Shown: piece after piece, positions 32,539 to 39,462 of the stretch
How the letters are laid out: each line of letters starts with the position of its first letter
How positions within the stretch are numbered: position 1 is the stretch's first letter
Assembly: GCA_944389315.1 (NCBI GenBank)
Contig: CALXLX010000030.1
Coordinates: 1 to 39,541, forward strand
Reading direction: 5' to 3'
Source: an uncultured Opitutales bacterium
Lineage (GTDB): Bacteria; Verrucomicrobiota; Verrucomicrobiia; Opitutales; Intestinicryptomonadaceae
DNA: 39,541 nucleotides
The notes under the pieces: generated by a model
What the model saw: the letters and a program-made list of their open reading frames with translations, nothing else
Databases searched by the model: none
What the model was told of the DNA's origin: nothing
Translations under genes and position numbers: made by a program

Positions 32539-35004
32539 TTAGGGAGCGGAGTAGGGCAGAATATGCTCTTTGCCGAAGAACTCCTCCAGGCTGTTCGGAT
32601 CTTTCATCTTCTCCCCCGCGAGTTCCGCTTTGCGGAAGGCCGTCTCGAGCGCCTCGAACAGCTCAAAACGCTTCTGCCTGTAAAGATACTCCGGAGAGTT
32701 TTCAAAACCCGCGGTGTCGGCCCTCGGCTTGGATTTAAGCCTCTCGGCGCCAAGCCGTATCAGCTTCAAAGCTTCAGCTCTGTTCTGCCCCTCCACGCCT
32801 TCGAGAATTTTCGACAGCTCTGGCCTGTCGAATGACACGGGCTCCTCGCCGGGGAAACGGCGCGCGTTTACCGTGTGCGTGTCGAACACCTTTACATCCT
32901 TGCCGCACAGGGAAAAGAGCTTGCGCAGCTCCTCCCTGCTAAGAGGGGTCCTGCCGGTGGGATTTTGCGGATATGCGCAGTCGCTGGTAGAATAGCACGG
33001 GGCGTTTAAATCTATCCATGTCTGCAAAGTCTCAAACTCGTCTTTGCTAAGGCGCACATTGTTGTGCCCGGAATCCAGCATCTGAATCATTTTGCTTTGC
33101 TTGGCTCCCCATGTGTTGGCCTCGGGAATTTTATCCGGGCCAGCGCCTATTGCAGATATGCTCTTTTTCTTATGCAGCGCGTAATACGAATGGGGGAACA
33201 CCAAACCCGCGTCGGCCGACAAATCGACCTTTCCTTTACCGTCCTTGTCGTGGCAGGGAAAACAGTTTTTCTCGAAAATCGGCTGTATCTTTTTTATGTA
33301 GGAGAAACTCTCCCCGCTCGCGGCGGTGGGCGATATCTCTTTCGGAGGCCTGCGCAGGGCAAGCGAAGTCTTGTTGTACGATATGGGCGGCGGAGAGTTG
33401 CGGTTCTCGTGGCAGCCGCTGCACGATACGGTCTCTCCGGGCAGGGCGGAGAATCCGCTACGCATGGTCTGCACCATGCGCTTGTCCTTGTCGAGGGCTT
33501 GCAGGTATAGGAACCTGTCCGGCGGAACTTTAAAATAGGCGCTGCCGTCTTCCTCAACAGGCACTATGCCAAGCTCTATCTTCCTGTCGTAATCGTCGAA
33601 ATTCATGCAGGGCGCCTGTTGGCCGTCGTTTTCCCACGCGCCGCGGCACCAGGAAATCTTGGGGGCGTCCTCTATTATGCGTAGGTATTTTATGTCCCCC
33701 TTTTTTATGCCGCGCATGTGAGTGCCTTCGTAAACGTCGCTCAAATATACGTAGGCGTCTTTTGCGGAATAGTCGTGCTGCTCGGGTATGGAGGCGGGAA
33801 GTTCCCTGGCGGCCAATACCTCAACGGAGTCTATGCCGTAGCCTTCGGCTTTGGCCCGCGCGATAAGCGCGTGCGCGGAGCTGTCTATGTCAACAAGGTA
33901 CAAGCCAAGCGCTCCTCCCTTGGAAATCTGGCGCGAGACGAGTATTTCGGATTCCGACAGCGGTTTAGGCGACGTGTATTTCAACTCCACCTGCTTCATG
34001 GAATCCGCCCATTTGTCTCCGGGCTTGTCTATGAGGGGGCGCGCATTTTTAGGAAATATTTTTGCGACGCTCTTTTCGCCTTCCACGGATATCTTTCTGT
34101 CTATGAGAGCCAGAGCGCCCCATGGAAGGTCGTGGCAGGAGGAGAGTATGCACACAACAAGCCTTCCGCCCGGCATCTCCCTGCCGAAAAGAGCCGGATT
34201 CTTAGTCTCCTGGCCCCAGTAGAGCTGGTGGCGCGTGCCGTCGGGATTGCAGGTCCATAGGCCCTGCGCTCCAGAGAAGTTTCTGTCGACATATTCCCAG
34301 CGGGTGTACAGGATTCTGCCGTCATTCATCACCGAGGGCAGATGCTCGAATTCTATGGAGTTGCCTATCCTCAGTACATTTGTGCCGTCGGGATTTACCG
34401 AGTATAGGTTGTTCATCATATGCCTGTTGCACCCGCAGTACTTCGACGCCCTGCTCGACCCGAAAAGTATGCGCCCGTTTGGCAGAAATACGGGGTCTAT
34501 ATCCGCGGCGTCGGCGAGGTTTGTAATGCGCCTGAGATTGCCTCCGTCGGCGTCGGCTGTGTAGATTCTGAAATTTTCAGACGGGCTTAGCCTCATCGAA
34601 AAGACTATTTCCTTTGCGTCGAACGAGGCGGATACGTCCCTGATATACCCGTCGGGAGCGTAGGCGATAACGCTCTTTTTTGCGGCTTTTCCCGCCTTGT
34701 CGAAGTCAACCCTGACCAGTGCGGCTTTCCCGGCTATCCTGGCGAACACCCCGGCGGTAATCTCGCCGCGCGGATATGCGGTATCCGTATTATGGTGCGT
34801 ATATATGTAGTTTTTGCGCACGCAAAAGAGCACGCTTTTATTTGCAAGGGAAGAAGAATCGAAAATTTCGACTATGGAGTCTGCCGCAGGGAGGTCTGCC
34901 GCGGATTTGGAACTTTCCCCGTCTATCGATGCGGCCGACAGCGCAGTGCATGCGCCGAATGCGGCGGCCAATCCCCAGATGTTTCTAAAAAAGTTCCTGC
35001 CCAT
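32539..35004 (-). CDS. HzsA-like (hydrazine synthase alpha subunit-related) c-type haem protein
   Basis: An 821-residue secreted protein (signal peptide about 1-25). The first half is a beta-propeller-like region with repeated segments such as DGGNLRRITNLADAADIDPV and PDGTNVLRIGNSIEFEHLPSV. The haem part has two CXXCH motifs: CSGCH (528-532) and CFPCH (581-585). His647 in DSGHNNVRLS would be the distal ligand of the second haem. Family members are frequent in Planctomycetes and Verrucomicrobia without anammox metabolism. No HzsB or HzsC gene is nearby, and the Tyr that ligates the first haem four residues after its His in the anammox enzyme is Asn536 here. A redox role is inferred; hydrazine synthesis is not. 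CILSSCH (285-291) is a possible extra metal site. Confidence 0.85.
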   Translation of the reverse strand: MGRNFFRNIWGLAAAFGACTALSAASIDGESSKSAADLPAADSIVEIFDSSSLANKSVLFCVRKNYIYTHHNTDTAYPRGEITAGVFARIAGKAALVRVDFDKAGKAAKKSVIAYAPDGYIRDVSASFDAKEIVFSMRLSPSENFRIYTADADGGNLRRITNLADAADIDPVFLPNGRILFGSSRASKYCGCNRHMMNNLYSVNPDGTNVLRIGNSIEFEHLPSVMNDGRILYTRWEYVDRNFSGAQGLWTCNPDGTRHQLYWGQETKNPALFGREMPGGRLVVCILSSCHDLPWGALALIDRKISVEGEKSVAKIFPKNARPLIDKPGDKWADSMKQVELKYTSPKPLSESEILVSRQISKGGALGLYLVDIDSSAHALIARAKAEGYGIDSVEVLAARELPASIPEQHDYSAKDAYVYLSDVYEGTHMRGIKKGDIKYLRIIEDAPKISWCRGAWENDGQQAPCMNFDDYDRKIELGIVPVEEDGSAYFKVPPDRFLYLQALDKDKRMVQTMRSGFSALPGETVSCSGCHENRNSPPPISYNKTSLALRRPPKEISPTAASGESFSYIKKIQPIFEKNCFPCHDKDGKGKVDLSADAGLVFPHSYYALHKKKSISAIGAGPDKIPEANTWGAKQSKMIQMLDSGHNNVRLSKDEFETLQTWIDLNAPCYSTSDCAYPQNPTGRTPLSREELRKLFSLCGKDVKVFDTHTVNARRFPGEEPVSFDRPELSKILEGVEGQNRAEALKLIRLGAERLKSKPRADTAGFENSPEYLYRQKRFELFEALETAFRKAELAGEKMKDPNSLEEFFGKEHILPYSAP

Positions 35005-35059
35005 AGGTATAACCTTTTAAAGATATTAACGACCTTGTTGCATTTTTAAACTTAGTTTC

Positions 35060-35088
35060 AAAATAGATCCGCCGGCGCTTTCTGTCAA
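35060..35088 (-). promoter_or_regulatory. Promoter of the HzsA-like gene
   Basis: Minus-strand TTGACA (35088-35083), exactly 17 bases and TATTTT (35065-35060), a near-consensus promoter. A leader of about 50 bases containing AAAAGG leads to the ATG at 35004. Confidence 0.7.
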
Positions 35089-35132
35089 CAATAAAAAAGG
35101 CGCGCCAAAAGGCGGGAGTTTCGTTGAAATCT

Positions 35133-35165
35133 TTGCTTGAAAATGCCCGATGGACAGTCAAAATA
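35133..35165 (+). promoter_or_regulatory. Candidate short-leader promoter of the AsmA-like gene
   Basis: TTGCTTGAAA (35133-35142) contains TTGAAA (35137-35142); 17 bases later AAAATA (35160-35165) ends six bases before the ATG at 35172. This decides the start: a TTG at 35124 would precede the promoter. Confidence 0.45.
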
Positions 35166-35171
35166 AAACCC

Positions 35172-36026
35172 ATGAACGAAAAAAGATTTTCTTCCAGACG
35201 CGGCGGATGCCTGGGCTTTATAATAAAGCTTCTTCTGCTGATAGTCGTGCTGCTCTGCGCGGCGTTGTATTTTGCGGGGAACTACATAGTTTCCTTTTCT
35301 GTCACAAACGGGGCAAAACTCGTTGGCATAGACGCGGGATTGAAAAATTTCATGTTAAATCCGTTCTCTCAGGTGGTTTCCGTGGGAGATTTCTATGTGA
35401 AAAACCCCGAAGGGTTTACTTCGGGAGACATGTTGTCTGTAAAGAAACTGTATTTGGACCTTGATTTCAGCCCTATGCAGTATTTCTCCGACAAGCTTGT
35501 TAGCATAGACGAAATAAACGTGGACGGCCTTCAGGTTATGCTTGAAATAAAGGGGAATCCCAAGACAGGCCTGCTCGGTTCAATAATAAATCCGGAGACG
35601 AACCTCAGCGCCCTTCAGGACAAACTGCAGACTTCTAAGGACGGGCAGGAGGAGTTCAAAAAGACGGATGCTTCCGGAGAGGAAGAAAAGCCCCTGAAGC
35701 TCATCGTAAAAGACTTCAAGTTTAACGACTGCAAAGTGATAGTGGCCATAGACGGCAAACCCGTGGATTTGGTGCTTCCGAGTTTCGAGTTGAAGGATCT
35801 CGGCGTTGCGCAGAACGGCCTTACGGTCACGGAGCTTTCCCTCAATGTTGTAAACGCCCTTACCACGCGCGCGGTTGCCCTGTACATTAAAAACGCGGCA
35901 AAGAATGCCGGCGGGGCATTGGAGCAGGGCGGAGATTCCGTCAAGGACGCGGCCGGAAAGGGCGGGGAATCTCTCAAGGACGCGGCGGACAGCGCGATAA
36001 AATCCATAAAGAGCATATTTAACTAA
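35172..36026 (+). CDS. AsmA/DUF748-like membrane-anchored protein
   Basis: A 284-residue protein with a basic N-terminus and one membrane helix (about 12-35), the remainder periplasmic. Beta-rich repeats such as LSVKKLYLDLDFSPMQYF and ISIDE/INVDGLQV-type stretches recall the N-terminal parts of AsmA-like envelope proteins, which bridge lipids between membranes, but only one such module is present. The C-terminal 40 residues contain a short internal repeat (GGDSVKDAAGK, GGESLKDAADS) that is likely amphipathic helix. The family assignment is tentative. It has its own terminator and no operon partner on the same strand. Confidence 0.8.
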   Translation: MNEKRFSSRRGGCLGFIIKLLLLIVVLLCAALYFAGNYIVSFSVTNGAKLVGIDAGLKNFMLNPFSQVVSVGDFYVKNPEGFTSGDMLSVKKLYLDLDFSPMQYFSDKLVSIDEINVDGLQVMLEIKGNPKTGLLGSIINPETNLSALQDKLQTSKDGQEEFKKTDASGEEEKPLKLIVKDFKFNDCKVIVAIDGKPVDLVLPSFELKDLGVAQNGLTVTELSLNVVNALTTRAVALYIKNAAKNAGGALEQGGDSVKDAAGKGGESLKDAADSAIKSIKSIFN

Positions 36027-36053
36027 GAGGAAATTTTCCCCAAAATCTTCTAT

Positions 36054-36085
36054 GCCGCAAGGTTGTTTGCCTTGCGGCTTTTTTT
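36054..36085 (+). terminator. Intrinsic terminator of the AsmA-like gene
   Basis: GCCGCAAGG (36054-36062) pairs perfectly with CCTTGCGGC (36070-36078), then seven T. Confidence 0.93.
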
Positions 36086-36240
36086 AAGGCCTTCTTAAGG
36101 CGGGCATCTGAGGCCATGGCATATATGCGCATGGCGCCGCGTCTAAGGAGCATGCAAATGTTTCGGGATGTTTCTGCTCCGGATTTTTAGCTTGTCTGCG
36201 GGCGGGGCCGCCTCAAGTCTTCTTGCCAGATGCCGGACAT
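36086..36240. other. Intergenic segment with an 8-base long-range inverted repeat
   Basis: Between the two terminators, GGCATCTG (36103-36110) can pair with CAGATGCC (36227-36234), enclosing GGAGCA/TGCTCC. No coding sequence is convincing. Whether it is transcribed is unknown. Confidence 0.35.
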
Positions 36241-36268
36241 AAAAAAAGCGGCAAGAAACTTGCCGCTT
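36241..36268 (-). terminator. Intrinsic terminator downstream of the 35-residue gene
   Basis: On the minus strand AAGCGGCAAG (36268-36259) pairs with CTTGCCGCTT (36255-36246) around a three-base loop, and a T-run follows at 36247-36241. Confidence 0.92.
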
Positions 36269-36274
36269 AAAAAT

Positions 36275-36416
36275 ACGAGTAGTAAATGGATTGCTTAGGT
36301 TATCCGCACCTTTTTGCGCAAGACCCCAAATCTCCGAATTTAAAAGTTTTCCCGGACTTTCCGGGTTATCCGCAATCTCTGCGCGAAACCCGATTGAGGC
36401 GCTCAAGAAGGGCGCT
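36275..36416 (-). ncRNA. Candidate structured RNA or 3' UTR element with a repeated GGTTATCCGCA
   Basis: The transcript of the minus strand between the 35-residue gene and its terminator can fold as a closed domain: a terminal stem GATTGC (36377-36372) / GCAATC (36294-36289), inside it a hairpin CCCGGAaagTCCGGG (36365-36351). The 11-base plus-strand word GGTTATCCGCA occurs at 36298-36308 and again at 36364-36374, in the same orientation. It ends at a strong terminator. I match it to no known RNA family. Confidence 0.45.
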
Positions 36417-36524
36417 TTAACCCTTGCAGTCCCACGTGCGCTTCTTATGACGATTTGCCTTCAGACGCTTACTGCGTTTGTGCTTGTTCATCTTGAGCCT
36501 GCGCTTTTTCTTGAGATTTGCCAT
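36417..36524 (-). CDS. AURKAIP1/COX24 (mS38-like) domain small ribosome-associated protein
   Basis: A 35-residue very basic protein ([20 protein letters not shown], then [11 protein letters not shown]). The [24 protein letters not shown] pattern is that of the C-terminal domain of mitochondrial ribosomal protein mS38/AURKAIP1, which has free-standing bacterial versions in several phyla. It is expected to sit in the small ribosomal subunit. It is too short for most gene callers. No clear ribosome site precedes the ATG at 36524; only AAGAA is near. The stop is TAA at 36417-36419, followed by the structured element and terminator. Confidence 0.85.
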   Translation of the reverse strand: MANLKKKRRLKMNKHKRSKRLKANRHKKRTWDCKG

Positions 36525-36661
36525 ATTCTTATTCTTGTTTGATGAAAATTATTTAAAGTAAAAGAGGTTTTCACTTTTTCGGGGTTTGTCAAAGAAAAAA
36601 TTTCTGTTTTTGCCATGGCCGGCATGACGATGGGCGGATTTTTTCTCCGCCGCGGCCTTGC

Positions 36662-37597
36662 CTAAGAAGCCTCTAAGCTTGCCCGCTCTGCCTCCTGCAC
36701 AAGAATTGCACCTCTGCCGCACTTTATCAGAAGCGGATCTTTGCAAAGTTCTGCGCCCGCATGCGCGCAAGAGACATTGTCCTCCGATAGATTGGCCTTC
36801 TGCGCGGCTTCTGAATCGGAAAGGGGCAGGGCGCGCCAAATGATAAGCCTGCCGCCTTTTTCTATTTCGTCGGTAAATGCTCCGGGGAACGGCTTTGAAA
36901 GCCCCCTTACCATGTTGAAAACCTCTCCGGCGCTCTTTGAAAAATCTATGCGGCCGTCCTCAGGCCTGCGCCGGCCGAAATACGACGCTTTTGTCCCGTC
37001 CTGCTTTTCAAGCTTGGGGTTGCCTTCGAGCAGGGAAGGCAGCGCCGCCCTTAAAACATCGACAGCGGCTTTCGTTATGCGCGGCTGTATCTGGCCTACA
37101 TATTCGTCCGCACCGAAATCCACTCGCTTTTGCAAAACTATGTCTCCAGTGTCGAAGCCTTCCTCCATCACATGCAAACTCACCCCGCCATGGTCCTCTC
37201 CGTTTATTATCGCCCAGTTCAACGGCGCGCGGCCCCTGTATGCGGGCAGATAGCTGCCGTGCATGTTGTACGCCCCGAGCCTCGGAACGGAGAAAATCTC
37301 CTTGGGTATGAAGTTTCTGTAAAACAGCGACAGCAGCAAATCCGGCTTTAAGGACCTGACAAGCTCCGCCCATTCGGGGGATTTTAAACTTTTGGGTTTA
37401 TACACGGGTATTCCGCGCGCTTCAGCTACGGCTTCTGGAACATCGAACCAATGGGCCTCGTGCAAATCCGTATCGTGGGTAAACACCGCGACAACCTCGC
37501 ACGGACTTTCCAGAAGAAGCTTCAGGCATTTCGTGCCTACATCGCTAAACCCGAAGAATACAACCCTCGGAAGATGATTTTTCCCTTCCGCGCTCAT
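36662..37597 (-). CDS. ArnA-type sugar formyltransferase (stand-alone)
   Basis: A 311-residue formyltransferase-fold protein. It resembles the N-terminal domain of ArnA, which formylates UDP-4-amino-4-deoxy-L-arabinose with 10-formyltetrahydrofolate: VVAVFTHDTD, LSLFYRNFIPKEI, AYNMHGSYLPAYRGRAPLNW, and FGRRRPEDG. The catalytic Asn111, His113 and Asp149 (in GFDTGDIV) are present. Methionyl-tRNA formyltransferase has the same core, so an Fmt annotation is the easy alternative, but the motifs and the neighbour favour a nucleotide-sugar substrate. The dehydrogenase/decarboxylase half of E. coli ArnA is missing. The ATG overlaps the stop of the ArnC gene (ATGA). Confidence 0.85.
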   Translation of the reverse strand: MSAEGKNHLPRVVFFGFSDVGTKCLKLLLESPCEVVAVFTHDTDLHEAHWFDVPEAVAEARGIPVYKPKSLKSPEWAELVRSLKPDLLLSLFYRNFIPKEIFSVPRLGAYNMHGSYLPAYRGRAPLNWAIINGEDHGGVSLHVMEEGFDTGDIVLQKRVDFGADEYVGQIQPRITKAAVDVLRAALPSLLEGNPKLEKQDGTKASYFGRRRPEDGRIDFSKSAGEVFNMVRGLSKPFPGAFTDEIEKGGRLIIWRALPLSDSEAAQKANLSEDNVSCAHAGAELCKDPLLIKCGRGAILVQEAERASLEAS

Positions 37598-38526
37598 TCT
37601 TCGTCGAAACCTTCGGTTTCCTTAAGTACGTATCTCGGCCTCGCCTGCACCACCTGGTATATCCTTCCAACATACTCGCCCATTATGCCTATGCCGATTA
37701 TGGCAACGCTTATCAGGAAGAAGAGTATTGAAAACAGGGTGAACACGCCGTCCGCCTCTGACCCCAGCAGAAATCTTCTCGCCATGAGCAGTATGAACAG
37801 GAGCAAAGACCCCATCGCCGTCAGGAACCCGAAGAGCGTAAACATCTGCAGAGGTATGAGCGTAAAGCCCGTTATAAGATCGAAGTTCAGGCGGATTAAC
37901 TTGTAGAGATTGTATTTGCTCTTACCCGCCTGACGGGCGCAATGCTCGACCTCCACATCCACCGGGTTTGACGCAAACGTATAGGCCAGTGCCGGTATGA
38001 ATGTGGAACGCTCCCCGCAATTTACTATCGCCCTGACTATATTGCTCTTGTAGGCGCGCAGCATGCACCCCTGATCCTTCATGGATATGTTCGTCATGTT
38101 TTCGCGCGCGAAATTCACTATCTTCGAGGCCAATTTTCTGGAGATGGAGTCCTCCCTCTCCTTGCGGTATCCGCCTACGGCGTCGTATCCCGCGTCTATC
38201 TTCTCTATCAGCTTTACGATTTCCTCCGGCGGATTCTGCAAATCAGCGTCGAGCGTCACTACTATGTCTCCCCGGCATCTTTCAAAGGCGGCTATCAGCG
38301 CCGTGTGCTGGCCGTAGTTACCGTTGAAGTCTATCAGCTTGACTACGTCGGGGCGTTTCTCTCGGAAGGATTTCAGTATCTTCCACGACAGATCTTTGCT
38401 CCCGTCGTTTACAAATATAACCTCCCATTTTCGGCCCATAGAGTCCATCGTCTTGCAGAGCCTTTCGAATAGGGGCTCGAGGTTTACCTCTTCGTTATAC
38501 ACGGGAATTGCAACGGATATATCCAT
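37594..38526 (-). CDS. arnC: ArnC-like undecaprenyl-phosphate 4-amino-4-deoxy-4-formamidoarabinose transferase
   Basis: A GT2 membrane glycosyltransferase of 310 residues that would transfer a formylated amino-arabinose from UDP to undecaprenyl phosphate. It shares long ArnC stretches: IPVYNEE, FVNDGSKD, NYGQHTALIAAFERCRGD, TLDADLQNPPEEI (Asp93/Asp95), DQGCMLRAYKSNIVRA and NCGERSTFIPALAY. Two membrane helices near the C-terminus (about 230-258 and 265-290) are followed by GEYVGRIYQVVQARPRYV. Other DPM1/GtrB-type enzymes lack the QNPPEEI/ERSTFIP pair. Together with the preceding formyltransferase it makes a recognisable two-step module; ArnB, ArnD and ArnT are not in the window. Confidence 0.85.
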   Translation of the reverse strand: MDISVAIPVYNEEVNLEPLFERLCKTMDSMGRKWEVIFVNDGSKDLSWKILKSFREKRPDVVKLIDFNGNYGQHTALIAAFERCRGDIVVTLDADLQNPPEEIVKLIEKIDAGYDAVGGYRKEREDSISRKLASKIVNFARENMTNISMKDQGCMLRAYKSNIVRAIVNCGERSTFIPALAYTFASNPVDVEVEHCARQAGKSKYNLYKLIRLNFDLITGFTLIPLQMFTLFGFLTAMGSLLLFILLMARRFLLGSEADGVFTLFSILFFLISVAIIGIGIMGEYVGRIYQVVQARPRYVLKETEGFDEE

Positions 38527-38667
38527 GGATATCTCTCAAGACTTATACTTGGATAAAGTCAAACGTATATTCTTTGCGGCGCTCTAAATTTTTTTTGACT
38601 CCGCCCCTCCATTAGCTCTTTTCCCGTCCGTTTTTTGCCCATGTATGCCGTATGGAAAATAAATTTG

Positions 38668-38696
38668 TTGCAAAGGGGCTGCGTTTAGGCAATAAA
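38668..38696 (+). promoter_or_regulatory. Promoter candidate of the GlmU-C-like gene
   Basis: TTGCAA (38668-38673), 17 bases and AATAAA (38691-38696). The leader would be about 70 bases. Confidence 0.45.
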
Positions 38697-38706
38697 TGAC
38701 AGGTCG

Positions 38707-38720
38707 TTCCAAACTTGGAA
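38707..38720. promoter_or_regulatory. Perfect inverted repeat TTCCAA-AC-TTGGAA, operator-like
   Basis: A 6-2-6 dyad sits just after the predicted -10 of the GlmU-C-like gene, around the expected transcription start, where a repressor would act. CGTTCC occurs again at about 38735-38740. The cognate regulator is unknown. Confidence 0.45.
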
Positions 38721-38772
38721 AAGGATGTTGAAAATCGTTCCGGGTATGCGGACGTTGGTGTGTGGATAAATC

Positions 38773-39462
38773 ATGAAATCGGAAATACTTTTTGAGTTGC
38801 CTGAGTCGTTGAAGATTTTTTCGGAATTCTTCGATCCGCAGGCCGCGCCGTGGGAATGGGTTCGCAATATAAAAGCGGCCTTATCCTCTGTCGATTTTTC
38901 AAAATACGAGACAAAAAGGGACATCCCCCGCCATGTGACGGTGGACGGAGACGTGTTTATCCACCCGAGCGTAAAACTGCCGGCATTCGCCCATATTTCT
39001 GGCAAGGCGTGGATAGGCGCCAATACGGAAATCCGCCCGGGAGCCTTTATTAGAGGCTCGGTTATCATAGGGGAAAATTGCGTTGTTGGAAATTCCTGCG
39101 AGTACAAAAATTCCATTCTTATGGACTATGTCCAGACACCGCACTACAATTATGTAGGAGACTCTGTCTTGGGGAACCATAGTCATCTTGGAGCTGGCGT
39201 TATTTGCGCAAATTTGCGCCTCGACCATGAAAATGTTATGGTTACAACTCCAGAGGGAAGAAAAAATTCTGGGCTTAGAAAACTCGGTGCTATTCTAGGC
39301 GATTATGCCGAGGCCGGGTGCAATGCCGTACTTCAACCCGGAGCCATTCTGATGAAAAAGGCCTGCGTGCTTTCCTGTGTGCCATTTGCAGGGCTTCTCG
39401 AAGAATCCACCGTAGCATCTACAAAGCAAGTTATAAGAAGATTCCCCAGAAGAGGTTTCTGA
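38773..39462 (+). CDS. GlmU-C-like left-handed beta-helix acyltransferase or sugar-nucleotide-associated protein
   Basis: A 229-residue protein with an N-terminal helical part (1-55) and hexapeptide repeats from about 55 to 200. VGDSVLGNHSHLGAGVICANLRLDHENV and SGLRKLGAILGDYAEAGCNAVLQPG resemble the acetyltransferase half of GlmU-type proteins, without the nucleotidyltransferase domain. Many Verrucomicrobia and Bacteroidetes carry such shortened proteins near nucleotide-sugar genes, which fits the ArnA/ArnC neighbours across the divergent intergenic region. The substrate is not deducible. The promoter upstream has an operator-like repeat. Confidence 0.85.
   Translation: MKSEILFELPESLKIFSEFFDPQAAPWEWVRNIKAALSSVDFSKYETKRDIPRHVTVDGDVFIHPSVKLPAFAHISGKAWIGANTEIRPGAFIRGSVIIGENCVVGNSCEYKNSILMDYVQTPHYNYVGDSVLGNHSHLGAGVICANLRLDHENVMVTTPEGRKNSGLRKLGAILGDYAEAGCNAVLQPGAILMKKACVLSCVPFAGLLEESTVASTKQVIRRFPRRGF

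Noticed and set aside
32539..35004. Evidence of anammox (hydrazine synthesis)
   Set aside because: Only an HzsA-like protein is present; HzsB and HzsC are absent from the window and the first haem site is altered.
36143..36406. 87-residue minus-strand open frame behind the 35-residue gene
   Set aside because: The strong terminator at 36241-36268 lies inside it, and it starts with TTG without a ribosome site.
36662..37597. Methionyl-tRNA formyltransferase (fmt)
   Set aside because: The fold is shared, but AVFTHDTD, LSLFYRNF and FGRRRPEDG match the ArnA domain, and the overlapping neighbour is an ArnC homologue. A deformylase gene, the usual fmt partner, is not present.
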